Assembly (NCBI GenBank): GCA_046483725.1
Contig: JAWOCQ010000070.1
Coordinates: 1-28,566 of the forward strand
Reading direction: 5' to 3'
Origin: T3SED10-47 sp046483725
Lineage (GTDB): Bacteria; Bipolaricaulota; Bipolaricaulia; Bipolaricaulales; Bipolaricaulaceae
Length of the DNA stretch: 28,566 nucleotides
A program made the translations under genes and the position numbers. Numbering within the stretch: position 1 is the stretch's first letter; each line of letters opens with the position of its first letter. Of this stretch, positions 21,086 through 28,566 are shown piece after piece. Under the pieces are notes generated by a model, which saw only the letters and a program-made list of their open reading frames with translations, made no database searches and was not told where the DNA came from.

Positions 21086-22405
21086 ATGCGCGAGGAATCC
21101 CACGAGAAGCTACAAGTGCAGGAACTACTGCGCCGGCATCCGGCCGACGTGGCCGAGATCCTTTCCGACTTGCACCACGACGAGGCGCTGGCCCTTGTGC
21201 AACGGCTGTACGAGCGCCGCCGTCGGGCGGCCGCGGGACCGCTTGCGGAGATGGAGTCCGAGGAGGCAGCCCGCCTCCTCTCCGAACTCTCCCGGGATGC
21301 GGCCGTGCAGATTCTCTCACGGATGGATCCGGACGACGCCGCCGACCTCTTGGCCGAACTCCCGGCGGAGATCGTGCAGGACGTCCTTAAGCGCCTGGAG
21401 AGAGAGGATGCCCAGGAGCTTTCGGGGCTTCTCACCTACGCGCCGGACAGCGCCGGCGGGCTTATGTCGCCTGACGTGGTGGCGCTGCCTGCCCGGCTTA
21501 CCTGCCAGCAGGCCATCGAGTCGCTGCGCCGGGTGGCCGAGGAAATGGAGACCGTCTACTACGCCTACGTGGTGGACGAGGACGGCAAGCTCGTGGGAGT
21601 TCTCTCGCTGCGGGACCTGGTGTTCGCCCCTCCCGAGGCTCCCATCGTGACCGTCATGCACTCGGGCGCTGTCTCGCTTCCGGCGGACATGGATGTGGAG
21701 GAGGTCGCCCGTACGTTTGACAAGTACAACTACCTAGCGCTGCCCGTGGTCTCGCAAGAGGGCCGCTTGTTGGGCGTGGTCACGGTGGACGACGTGATCG
21801 ACGTAATCCGCGAGGAGACCACCGAGGATTTCCTGCGCATGGGGGGCATCCCCGCCGGTGAGGAGGATCCGCTCACTTCACCGCGACAATCGATACGCAA
21901 ACGGCTACCGTGGATGATGGCCAACATCATCTTTTGTTTGGTTGCCGTGATAGGGATTGCTGTATTCGAGGGGACGATCGCGCAGGTGGCCTTTCTGGCT
22001 GTGCTCATGCCCATCATCGCCGATATGGCGGGCAACGTGGGGTCCCAGTCTATGAGTGTCACCATCCGCGGTATGGCCACGGGTCACTTCACGTGGGCCG
22101 ATCGGTGGAAGGCGCTGCGCAAGGAGGTCGCGGTCGGTCTGTTCAACGGACTTGTGCTGGGCGTTCAGCTAGGGCTGATCACGTACCTGTGGCGGCGAAA
22201 CATCTATTTGGGGGTCATCGCGCTGTTCACCATGTGGATGACCACGCTCATTTCCTACGTATTGGGAAGCTCGGTTCCTACACTCCTGAAGCGCCTGAAG
22301 CTGGATCCGGCCATGATGAGCGGGGCGGTGGTGACCACGGTGGCGGACTTGCTGGCGTTCTTCTTCTTTCTGGGACTGGCTACGGCTTTTATCCACCGGC
22401 TATGA
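21086..22405 (+). CDS. mgtE: Magnesium transporter MgtE
   Basis: A 439-residue channel-like Mg2+ importer. The N-terminal superhelical domain (~5-115, repeated D-D-A-A-D-L-L-A-E-L-P type helices) is followed by two CBS domains (~120-245) that sense Mg2+, a plug helix, and five membrane helices (~275-438) including the pore motif M-P-I-I-A-D-M-A-G-N-V-G-S-Q. The ATG at 21086 is preferred to a TTG at 21041, which would overlap the divergent chaperone promoter. The 5' region is too short for a magnesium riboswitch. Its stop overlaps the next gene's start (ATGA), and yajC-secD follow in the same direction. Confidence 0.95.
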   Translation: MREESHEKLQVQELLRRHPADVAEILSDLHHDEALALVQRLYERRRRAAAGPLAEMESEEAARLLSELSRDAAVQILSRMDPDDAADLLAELPAEIVQDVLKRLEREDAQELSGLLTYAPDSAGGLMSPDVVALPARLTCQQAIESLRRVAEEMETVYYAYVVDEDGKLVGVLSLRDLVFAPPEAPIVTVMHSGAVSLPADMDVEEVARTFDKYNYLALPVVSQEGRLLGVVTVDDVIDVIREETTEDFLRMGGIPAGEEDPLTSPRQSIRKRLPWMMANIIFCLVAVIGIAVFEGTIAQVAFLAVLMPIIADMAGNVGSQSMSVTIRGMATGHFTWADRWKALRKEVAVGLFNGLVLGVQLGLITYLWRRNIYLGVIALFTMWMTTLISYVLGSSVPTLLKRLKLDPAMMSGAVVTTVADLLAFFFFLGLATAFIHRL

Positions 22406-22908
22406 GTGCGGCTCTGCTCAGCGGCTCACTGGTGGTGATCCTGCTCAGTGCTGTGGCCGCCCCACTTCCGTTGGAACAAAGGGCGGGAGGCGGGGTGCTT
22501 CTCCTGGCGCTGTGGGCCTACGCGGCGTGGACAAAGCGCGCTGCCCATCCGACCTCTCCGCTGCGGCTGATCCCAGGGGTAGCTCTGGCGTTCTTTGGGC
22601 TTGCGCTCGTGGAGGCGCGGCCCGCATTGTTGGCTTGGGCGGCGGCACCGCCGTTGATCTTCGCGCTGGATCAGGCGCGCCTCCGGGCATGGTGGTCGCT
22701 GAGCGTGGCGGTCTACGTTATACTGTGGTTCGATTTGTTTGCCTTGGTACACCAGCTCGTGGCAGTGGGGCGGGAGCTTACAGGAATTGCTTTGCTGTCA
22801 TGGAGTCTGGGATTGGGCGTGGTGGTAACAGCGTATGTCACGCTGGGGGTCGTCCGCGTCCTGAAGGAGCTGATGAGAGGTGATGGATGTGACAGAGGGT
22901 GCGAGTGA
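22402..22908 (+). CDS. Hypothetical multi-pass membrane protein
   Basis: A 168-residue very hydrophobic protein, roughly five predicted membrane segments, starting with M-S-A-A-L-L-S-G-S-L-V-V-I-L-L. It overlaps the mgtE stop by 4 nt (ATGA) and runs into the yajC start region, so it is translationally coupled within mgtE-orf-yajC-secD. I recognise no family, and the only charged stretch of note is the C-terminal tail (K-E-L-M-R-G-D-G). Confidence 0.75.
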   Translation: MSAALLSGSLVVILLSAVAAPLPLEQRAGGGVLLLALWAYAAWTKRAAHPTSPLRLIPGVALAFFGLALVEARPALLAWAAAPPLIFALDQARLRAWWSLSVAVYVILWFDLFALVHQLVAVGRELTGIALLSWSLGLGVVVTAYVTLGVVRVLKELMRGDGCDRGCE

Positions 22909-23218
22909 GACTTTGATGTCGCACGAGTTCATGTTTGTGGAGGCCGCCGGAGGCGCCGCGGATCTTTTGCCGCTGGTGATACTATTGGTGGTGTTCGGTG
23001 CCGTCTTCTACTTCTTGCTGCTCAGGCCGCAGCGTCGGCGGCAAAAGGAGCACCAGCAGCTAATGGCCTCGCTGAAGCGGGGCGACCGCATAGTTACGGC
23101 GGGGGGCATCCACGGGACCATTGAGAAGCTGGACGACGACACGGCCATTTTGGTGCTCGAAGAGGGAACGAAGCTGCGTATGGCCAAATCCAGCATCGTC
23201 GATAAGGTCCGGAAGTAG
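22883..23218 (+). CDS. yajC: Sec translocase accessory subunit YajC
   Basis: A small inner-membrane protein with one N-terminal membrane helix (L-P-L-V-I-L-L-V-V-F-G-A-V-F-Y-F-L-L-L) followed by R-P-Q-R-R-R-Q-K-E-H and a cytoplasmic beta domain containing G-D-R-I-V-T-A-G-G-I-H-G, all diagnostic of YajC. The start is uncertain: ATG 22883 overlaps the preceding gene by 26 nt, while ATG 22916 lies 7 nt after its stop with only a weak GAG-type Shine-Dalgarno. YajC associates with SecDF, and secD follows 11 nt downstream. Confidence 0.95.
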   Translation: MDVTEGASETLMSHEFMFVEAAGGAADLLPLVILLVVFGAVFYFLLLRPQRRRQKEHQQLMASLKRGDRIVTAGGIHGTIEKLDDDTAILVLEEGTKLRMAKSSIVDKVRK

Positions 23219-23229
23219 GGGGACAATGG

Positions 23230-24585
23230 ATGAGGCGTAACGATTGGGTTCGCGTTGGCGTAGTGGGTGTTGTGATGTTGCTCGTGGCCGGTGCGCTGGT
23301 CCCGCCGTTGATCCAGGGTCGTGAGGTCATAAATCTCGGACTGGACCTGCGGGGCGGTGTGCGCTTGATGCTCGAGGCGCAGGATCTAGAGGAAATGGAT
23401 GCCACCGAAAGGCGGGATACGGTGGACCGCCTGGTTCAGATCTTCCGGCAGCGCGTCGACCAATACGGCTTGGCCAACGTGGAACTCAGGCCTGTGGGGC
23501 AAGACCGGGTCGAGGTCCGAATCCCGGGGGCCGGAGATCCGGAGGAGGCCCAGCGGTTGATCGGGCAGACCGCCTTGTTGGAGTTCCGCAAGGTGCTCGA
23601 CTCGTCCCCCAACCGCGATGATCTGTTCAGGGCTGAGCCTACACAAAAGATCATGCGCCACCACGACGACAGTCAGTACCACTTGGTCGAGGGGCAACCT
23701 ATGCTCACGGGTGAGGTACTGGACCACGCGGAGATGCGCGTAGGCGGAGATTTTCGCCAGCCGGGACCCTACATTCAGCTCGAGTTTAACCGGATGGGGG
23801 CGGAGCGATTTGTGGAGGTCGTGCAACAGCTGCAGGTAGGGGATCAGCTGGCTGTGGTGCTGGACGACGTAGTCTACTCGGCCCCTCAGATCCAGGAGTC
23901 CATCAAGGAAGCAGCCCAGAGAGGTTGGAGAGAGGTCCAGGACACCACGACGATCACGGGACAATTCACTGCCGATGAGGCGCGCCTGTTGGCAGTGGTC
24001 CTGCGATCGGGTGCCCTCCCTACCGAGGTCCAGGTCATCGAGGAGCGGACCGTGGGGCCCACGCTGGGAGCCGATGCCATCCGGCGGGGCACGATGGCCA
24101 TCGCGATTAGCTTCGTGTTGGTGCTTCTGTACATGCCCGTCTACTACCGGTGGTTGGGCTTGGTGGCGGACGCGGCGCTGATCATGAATATGCTGATCCT
24201 GCTTTCGGCGCTGCGCGCCTTTGGGGCCACGCTGACCCTGCCCGGGATCGCTGGCGTCATCCTGACCATCGGCATGACCGTGGATGCCAACGTGATAATC
24301 TTCGAGCGAATCAAGGAGGAGCGCAGAGCGGGCAAGGCGGGCAGGGCGGCGGTGGTCAGCGGATTCGGCAAGTCGATGTCCGCTCTCATCGATGCCAACA
24401 TAACCACGCTTATCACCGCGATGATCCTGTTCACGCTGGGGACCGGTCCGGTGGAAGGGTTCGCCATTACCCTGGGCTTGGGAGTGGCAGGTTCGCTGTT
24501 CTGCGCGCTTGTTGTCTCTCGTGTGCTGCTCGAGCTCACAGGAATCGGGGAGCGGGTCCCGGTCAAGGTGCCAAGCTCAACGTGA
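23230..24585 (+). CDS. secD: Protein translocase subunit SecD
   Basis: A 451-residue proton-driven pulling subunit of the Sec translocon, RND superfamily. It has one N-terminal membrane helix, the G-L-D-L-R-G-G motif (37-43), a periplasmic P1 domain, then a five-helix membrane block with T-I-G-M-T-V-D-A-N-V-I-I-F-E-R-I-K-E-E, the conserved proton-path segment. GGGG lies upstream of the ATG. The partner secF, usually next, is not present: the following gene is holA on the other strand, and the two coding sequences overlap by 23 bp at their 3' ends. Confidence 0.95.
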   Translation: MRRNDWVRVGVVGVVMLLVAGALVPPLIQGREVINLGLDLRGGVRLMLEAQDLEEMDATERRDTVDRLVQIFRQRVDQYGLANVELRPVGQDRVEVRIPGAGDPEEAQRLIGQTALLEFRKVLDSSPNRDDLFRAEPTQKIMRHHDDSQYHLVEGQPMLTGEVLDHAEMRVGGDFRQPGPYIQLEFNRMGAERFVEVVQQLQVGDQLAVVLDDVVYSAPQIQESIKEAAQRGWREVQDTTTITGQFTADEARLLAVVLRSGALPTEVQVIEERTVGPTLGADAIRRGTMAIAISFVLVLLYMPVYYRWLGLVADAALIMNMLILLSALRAFGATLTLPGIAGVILTIGMTVDANVIIFERIKEERRAGKAGRAAVVSGFGKSMSALIDANITTLITAMILFTLGTGPVEGFAITLGLGVAGSLFCALVVSRVLLELTGIGERVPVKVPSST

Positions 24586-25471
24586 AGCAGGCCAGGGCCG
24601 CCGGCGCACCGATTCTGCCGGTTTTGATTTGGAGGTCGAGTTCCTGGAGGCGCTCGAGGAGGCCGATCAGCTCGGCTTGACTGAATTTGCTTGCTTGCGC
24701 CGCCCGTCGACGGGCCAGCCACGCCGGCCCGGGAGGTTGCTCTCCCCGGTCTAGTGCTGCTCGAGCGACGAGTAAGTTCCGCACGTGCGTTACCACCAGA
24801 AAGAACAGGCGGAACGCCTCTGGGGTGCCGGTGACCAGGCGGCGTAGCTCCCTCAGGGCGGCGGGCACATCCCGAGCGCCCAGGGCGTCCAACAGGGGAT
24901 ACGGCGGGGCCTGCGCAGCGTAGATGAGCTCAGGAATTCGCTCTTTGGACAGTGTGCCGCCCTTCCAGACGGCGAGCTTCTCCACCTCCCGTAGGAGACG
25001 CAGGGTGCCTTTTTCCTGGTCGCTTCCCCTTCCGCACGCCTCGACGAGCATGCCCAGGAGGAATTCGTAGGTGGGAAGCCCTGCTTCTTCGAGGAGGGAC
25101 TTGGCCAAAGAGCGCAGCGTGCGCCCCTTGGGCCGGGCGAAATGCTGTGCCTCCTCAGCGATGCGGACAACAGGGCCGCGCAGCTTATCGCCGACGAACA
25201 GGACGGCCGTATCGGGTGGCAGTCCTCTTTCCAAGCGCTGGGCGAGGTACGAGCTGAGCACCAGGGTGTCGGCTCGCCGCACCACCAGCGCGCGCTGGCC
25301 CCCAAACAGCGGGGGGGTCAGCACTTGCGAAGCCAGCTCGTCGGGTGTGAGCTCGTCGGCGAATAGGGGGACGCGGTCGGCCTCCCCGAGTTCCTGTAAA
25401 CGCTGGGAGAGCGCACGCTCGACCAGGAGCGGGTCTCCGGAATATGCAGCCAATCTCACCGGATCCGCCAT
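24563..25471 (-). CDS. holA: DNA polymerase III subunit delta
   Basis: A 302-residue clamp-loader wrench subunit. It shows the delta fold order: an N-terminal AAA-like domain with V-L-T-P-P-L-F-G-G-Q-R-A-L-V-V-R-R, the middle region A-K-S-L-L-E-E-A-G-L ... L-L-R-E-V-E-K-L, and a C-terminal collar helix bundle with R-L-F-F-L-V-V-T-H-V-R-N-L-L. Length is typical. There is no Shine-Dalgarno; TTGCCG, 17 nt, TAGGCT lies 9 nt before the ATG. It converges on secD, overlapping it by 23 bp. Confidence 0.92.
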   Translation of the reverse strand: MADPVRLAAYSGDPLLVERALSQRLQELGEADRVPLFADELTPDELASQVLTPPLFGGQRALVVRRADTLVLSSYLAQRLERGLPPDTAVLFVGDKLRGPVVRIAEEAQHFARPKGRTLRSLAKSLLEEAGLPTYEFLLGMLVEACGRGSDQEKGTLRLLREVEKLAVWKGGTLSKERIPELIYAAQAPPYPLLDALGARDVPAALRELRRLVTGTPEAFRLFFLVVTHVRNLLVARAALDRGEQPPGPAWLARRRAAQASKFSQAELIGLLERLQELDLQIKTGRIGAPAALACFTLSLAP

Positions 25472-25480
25472 GTCGGGGAC

Positions 25481-25509
25481 AGCCTACCGGCGGGGGAGGA
25501 CTCCGGCAA
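25481..25509 (-). promoter_or_regulatory. Putative promoter of holA
   Basis: On the minus strand TTGCCG (25509-25504), 17 nt, TAGGCT (25486-25481), with 9 nt to the ATG. The hexamers are only moderate matches. The short distance would leave almost no leader. Confidence 0.35.
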
Positions 25510-25594
25510 CCACTGGGCCCGCAAAGACCCCAACCAACCTAATGAACCCTACGAACCCGGGGACCCCGCACCCCGGGCAGCGGCGGCCGCGGTC

Positions 25595-25623
25595 TTGACG
25601 GGGTGCGATGGCATCGCTAGTAT
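25595..25623 (+). promoter_or_regulatory. Promoter of tRNA-Leu and plsX
   Basis: TTGACG (25595-25600), exactly 17 nt, TAGTAT (25618-25623), ending 9 nt before the tRNA 5' end. It is the only clear promoter ahead of plsX-fabH-fabD in the window. Confidence 0.65.
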
Positions 25624-25632
25624 CGATCGCTG

Positions 25633-25720
25633 GCCGAGGTGGCGGAAATGGCAGACGCGCTGTCTTGAGGGGGCAGTGGGCCATGTGCCCGTGTGGGTTC
25701 AAGTCCCACCCTCGGCACCA
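25633..25720 (+). tRNA. tRNA-Leu (anticodon GAG)
   Basis: The acceptor stem GCCGAGG pairs with CCTCGGC, followed by discriminator A and an encoded CCA. The D-arm GCGGAAATGGCAGACGC is of leucine type. The anticodon stem CTGTC/GGCAG encloses loop TTGAGGG with GAG at 34-36, reading CUC and CUU. A long variable arm (GGGC/GCCC) marks class II, and the T-arm is GTGGG-TTCAAGT-CCCAC. It ends 7 nt before the plsX start codon. Confidence 0.95.
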
Positions 25721-25727
25721 ATTTTTT

Positions 25728-26720
25728 ATGGCGTATACGATAGCGATTGACGTGATGGGGGCGGACCGACCTCCCCGGGACATTATCTCCGGCTCTTTAC
25801 AGGCCGCTGGAAGATTGCCTATCCAATTGGTGTTTGTGGGACGCAGGCGGTCTGTGGAGCCGCATCTTCCCCCCGATGCTGAGGCGGAGCTGGTCGACTG
25901 CGAGCAGGTCGTGGAGCAATCTGAACCGCCGGTGCAAGCGGTCCGCCGGAAGGAAAGCTCTTTGGTGCGGGGGGTGAACCTGGTGGCCGAGGGCAAGGCT
26001 GACGCCTTCCTCTCCCCGGGGAATACCGGGGCGGTGGTGGGGGCCGCGCTGCTCAAGCTGGGCCGCTTGCCCGGCGTCCACCGCCCAGGGTTGTGCGCCG
26101 CTTTGCCCACCTTGAGTGGGCGGGAGGTACTGGTCATCGACGCCGGTGCCACGGTGGACCCCCAGCCGGCACACCTTGTACAGTTTGCCCAGATGGGGCG
26201 CATATACGCCCAAGAGGTCGTGGGCATTGCCGAGCCCAAGCTCGGCTTGCTCAACATCGGAGCCGAGCCGATCAAGGGGGACAAGCTCTGTCGAGAGGCA
26301 TATAAGCTTCTGTCGGAGGTTCCCAGGTTCGCGGGAAACGTGGAGCCACACGAACTTCTATCGGCGCGGCCAGTGGATGTGGCGGTCTCGGGCGGGTTTG
26401 CGGGCAACCTGACCATCAAGGCCTTGGAGGGAGGCGCTGAAATGGTGCTGGAGGGGTTTCGCGGGGCGGCCTCCAAGTCGCGCCGGGGGAAGCTGGGGGG
26501 ACTGTTCATGAAGTCGTCCTTGCGGGAGTTGGCCGCCCAGTTGCGCTACGACCGGCACAACGGCGCACCTCTCCTGGGCGTTCGCAAGCTGGTGGTGGCG
26601 GCACACGGCCGGTCCTCGCCGGAGGCCATGGAGGCGGCGGTGGTACGCACTTTCTTGGCGCTTCAGGTTGGGCTTGTGGGGCGGCTCGGGGACACCCTCG
26701 GCGCCTCGGGTGCGGAGTAG
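25728..26720 (+). CDS. plsX: Phosphate acyltransferase PlsX
   Basis: A 330-residue enzyme that makes acyl-phosphate from acyl-ACP for phospholipid synthesis. Markers are I-A-I-D-V-M-G-A-D (normally D-A-M-G-G-D) at the N-terminus, F-L-S-P-G-N-T-G-A-V, the G-L-L-N-I-G-A-E-P-I-K-G-D block and S-G-G-F-A-G-N-L-T-I-K. The ATG at 25728 gives the family's normal N-terminus; an upstream in-frame extension would run through the tRNA. No Shine-Dalgarno is possible in the 7-nt gap (ATTTTTT), so the message is either read through from the tRNA or is leaderless after tRNA 3' processing. fabH follows after 9 nt. Confidence 0.94.
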   Translation: MAYTIAIDVMGADRPPRDIISGSLQAAGRLPIQLVFVGRRRSVEPHLPPDAEAELVDCEQVVEQSEPPVQAVRRKESSLVRGVNLVAEGKADAFLSPGNTGAVVGAALLKLGRLPGVHRPGLCAALPTLSGREVLVIDAGATVDPQPAHLVQFAQMGRIYAQEVVGIAEPKLGLLNIGAEPIKGDKLCREAYKLLSEVPRFAGNVEPHELLSARPVDVAVSGGFAGNLTIKALEGGAEMVLEGFRGAASKSRRGKLGGLFMKSSLRELAAQLRYDRHNGAPLLGVRKLVVAAHGRSSPEAMEAAVVRTFLALQVGLVGRLGDTLGASGAE

Positions 26721-26729
26721 CGACCAGCG

Positions 26730-27710
26730 ATGCGAGTGCGGGTTGCGGGCACGGGTGCTTATCTGCCTCCGCAGCGTGTGACCAACGTGCAGCTCTCGGA
26801 GAGGGTGGACACCAGTGACGAGTGGATCCAGTCTCGCACCGGGATCCGCGAGCGAAGGCTATTGGGCCCGGGTGATGTGCCCTCTCACATGGGAGTTTCC
26901 GCGGCACAAGCGGCCCTGGCCGCTGCGGGAAGAACTCCGGCAGAGGTCGGGTTATTGATGGTCGCCAGCAATGTATTGGAGCAACCGGTGCCGGGCACGG
27001 CCCCGTTCGTCGCCCAGGGGTTAGGCTTCCCCGATGACGTTCCCTTTATGGACATCATGGCCGGGTGTTCAGGATTCGTGTTCGGGATGGCCGCGGCCGG
27101 ATCGCTTGTGACGTGTGGAGTGGTGCGCTCGGCGCTGCTGGTGGGTACGGAGGCGCTGTCCCGGTTTGTGGATTGGCAGGATCGTGCAACCTGTGTGCTG
27201 TTCGGCGATGGGGCCGGGGCTGTACTGTTGGAGCATTCCGCCGAGGAGCAAGGCATCCTCGGCGTGTCACTGCACGGCGATCCCAGCAAGACGCACCTGC
27301 TACGGGTGGAGGTGGGGGGTGTAAGGCTCCCGGCGGACGAGCTCTCTGTTCGTGCCCGGCGGCATTTCCTGAAGATGGAAGGTGAGGGGGTGTTCCGCTC
27401 GGCTGTGCATATGATGGAGCGGTCCTCGCGGGAGGCGCTGGCTCAGGCACAGCTCTCGCCGGAGGATGTAGACTGGTGGATCCCACACCAGGCAAACCTG
27501 CGCATAATCGACGCGCTCGCCCGACGGCTCGCTGTCCCCAAAGAGCGTATGGTGATAAACATCGACCGGGTGGCTAACACGTCGACGGCTTCCATCCCTA
27601 TCGCCCTGGATGAGCTGGCGCGCAACGGGAGGATCCAGCCGGGGCACATACTGGCGCTCACCGCGTTCGGCGCGGGAGCGAGCTATGGTACAGTGATCGT
27701 ACGGTGGTAG
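26730..27710 (+). CDS. fabH: 3-oxoacyl-ACP synthase III
   Basis: A 326-residue condensing enzyme that starts fatty acid chains by joining acyl-CoA to malonyl-ACP. The catalytic triad is visible: C113 in A-G-C-S-G-F, H253 in P-H-Q-A-N and N283 in N-T-S-T-A-S. The N-terminal V-D-T-S-D-E-W-I-x-x-R-T-G-I-R-E-R and C-terminal A-F-G-A-G-A-S-Y-G are standard. It follows plsX by 9 nt and overlaps fabD by 7 nt. GGAG is 12 nt before the ATG, a weak Shine-Dalgarno. Confidence 0.95.
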   Translation: MRVRVAGTGAYLPPQRVTNVQLSERVDTSDEWIQSRTGIRERRLLGPGDVPSHMGVSAAQAALAAAGRTPAEVGLLMVASNVLEQPVPGTAPFVAQGLGFPDDVPFMDIMAGCSGFVFGMAAAGSLVTCGVVRSALLVGTEALSRFVDWQDRATCVLFGDGAGAVLLEHSAEEQGILGVSLHGDPSKTHLLRVEVGGVRLPADELSVRARRHFLKMEGEGVFRSAVHMMERSSREALAQAQLSPEDVDWWIPHQANLRIIDALARRLAVPKERMVINIDRVANTSTASIPIALDELARNGRIQPGHILALTAFGAGASYGTVIVRW

Positions 27711-28566
27711 CGTATCTGTTTCCCGGGCAGGGGGCTCAACGCCCAGGGATGGGGCGGGGGCTTGTGGACGCACCGTGGGCTGCGCAGCCTGTGCGGGTAA
27801 GCGAAGAGGTGACCGGCCTGCCTCTTTCCGAGATTGTCCTGGAGCGCTCTGAGGAGCTGGCTCGGACTCAGGTAGCCCAGCCCGCTTTGTTTCTGGTGGA
27901 ATGGTTGGCGTTCCTGAAGCTTAGAGAGGCAGGAGTGCCTTGCCAAGTGGCGGCGGGCCACTCGCTGGGCGAGTATGCGGCACTCGCGGCGGCCGAGGTT
28001 TTCTCCTGGGAAGACGCGATGTCCCTAGTGGCGGCCCGCGGGCGGGTGATGGAGGAGGCTGGCCGCAAGCAGCCGGGAGGCATGACTGCGGTTGTGGGGC
28101 TTATCGCTGAGCAGGTGGAGCAATTGGCCGCCGAGACGGGGTGCGAGGTGGCCAACTACAACGCCCCGGGGCAGACAGTGTTGGCCGGTGGCCAAGAGGA
28201 GCTCGAGCGAGCCGGGGAGCTGGCCAAGGAGCGGGGGGGCAAAGCGATACCGCTGGCTGTGGCCGGCGCGTTTCACACACCGCGGATGGCCTCCGCCCAA
28301 GAGAAGCTGGCGCGCTCCATCGAGGCAGTGCGGTTCTCTTCCCCGGGGTGTACGTTCGTATCAGGGGTGACGGGGCGCGTGGAGTCCGACCCGAGGGAGA
28401 TCAGCGCGCTCCTTTGGCGGCAGATGACCAGCCCTGTCCGGTGGACGGCAGTGGTAGGCTTGCTGGGAGAGCTGGGCGTGCGTGAGGCGGTCGAGGTGGG
28501 ACCGGGGCGAGTTCTAACACGCCTTGGCAGAATGCAGACAGATGCAGTAGGCTTCCGGGCTTTGGG
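27704..28566 (+). CDS. fabD: Malonyl-CoA:ACP transacylase (3' end beyond window)
   Basis: The frame is open from GTG 27704 to the right edge, 287 full codons. It shows Y-L-F-P-G-Q-G-A-Q at the N-terminus, the nucleophile S87 in G-H-S-L-G-E, and F-H-T-P carrying the catalytic His. FabD transfers malonate from CoA to ACP, supplying FabH. No ATG fits the frame upstream; the GTG overlaps the fabH stop by 7 nt, indicating coupling. Only the last ~15-25 residues should be missing, judged from the usual length of ~305-315. Confidence 0.93.
   Translation, partial: MVAYLFPGQGAQRPGMGRGLVDAPWAAQPVRVSEEVTGLPLSEIVLERSEELARTQVAQPALFLVEWLAFLKLREAGVPCQVAAGHSLGEYAALAAAEVFSWEDAMSLVAARGRVMEEAGRKQPGGMTAVVGLIAEQVEQLAAETGCEVANYNAPGQTVLAGGQEELERAGELAKERGGKAIPLAVAGAFHTPRMASAQEKLARSIEAVRFSSPGCTFVSGVTGRVESDPREISALLWRQMTSPVRWTAVVGLLGELGVREAVEVGPGRVLTRLGRMQTDAVGFRAL

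Noticed and set aside
21910..22401. N-terminal extension of the 168-residue membrane protein into mgtE
   Set aside because: The extension is an out-of-frame reading of MgtE membrane helices. The ATG at 22402 overlaps the mgtE stop in the usual ATGA coupling.
25608..25727. 40-codon upstream extension of plsX
   Set aside because: It translates the tRNA-Leu gene and its promoter, and PlsX proteins begin at the residues encoded from 25728.
25721..25727. T-run after tRNA-Leu as a dedicated terminator
   Set aside because: There is no separate hairpin beyond the tRNA itself, and the plsX start codon follows at once with no other promoter. Partial attenuation remains possible.
1..28566. CRISPR array, prophage or insertion sequence
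   Set aside because: No regularly spaced repeats, no integrase, transposase or phage structural genes, and no terminal inverted repeats around any gene group.

Overview
The window is a GC-rich, gene-dense bacterial chromosome segment with no phage, insertion sequence or CRISPR. Housekeeping genes (gyrA, tyrS, fusA, a ClpB-type chaperone under a CIRCE operator, mgtE, yajC-secD, holA, plsX-fabH-fabD) are interleaved with exported proteins of no recognised function. Signal peptides, proteins ending in an aromatic beta-strand like an outer-membrane beta-signal, and several apparently leaderless genes suggest a diderm, deep-branching and possibly thermophilic uncultured lineage. A Bipolaricaulota/Acetothermia-like origin is a guess from gene style and was not tested.

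Region 1 (1-7.8 kb) is accessory and surface-directed. Two paralogous minus-strand modules each consist of promoter, cyclic-di-GMP-I (GEMM) aptamer, intrinsic terminator and gene. One reads off the left edge. The other controls a 114-residue protein whose C-terminal half is two MshEN-type c-di-GMP-binding motifs, so the same second messenger probably acts on both the RNA and its product. Around them lie an MBG-repeat exported protein, an exported beta-rich protein and three adjacent exported seven-bladed WD40 propellers.

Region 2 (7.8-15.4 kb) holds a PIN toxin/antitoxin pair, the gyrA-tyrS-HIT operon (minus strand, overlapping or nearly so), a methyltransferase, and two more members of the exported beta-rich family, one of them short.

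Region 3 (15.5-21 kb) holds fusA, a universal stress protein and a small membrane exporter, whose shared promoter region carries repeated 13-nt palindromes. It also holds an Hsp100 chaperone lacking the ClpB middle domain, preceded by a CIRCE element placed on its promoter.

Region 4 (21-28.6 kb) holds mgtE, a coupled membrane protein, yajC and secD on the plus strand; holA on the minus strand, overlapping the end of secD; then a tRNA-Leu(GAG) whose encoded CCA ends only 7 nt before the plsX start codon, leading into plsX-fabH-fabD, with fabD cut by the right edge.

The most noteworthy observations are the riboswitch/MshEN pair, the tRNA-plsX junction, the M-domain-less ClpB with CIRCE control, the three-member exported beta family, and a recurring layout of a -10 hexamer 6-9 nt before a start codon without a Shine-Dalgarno.
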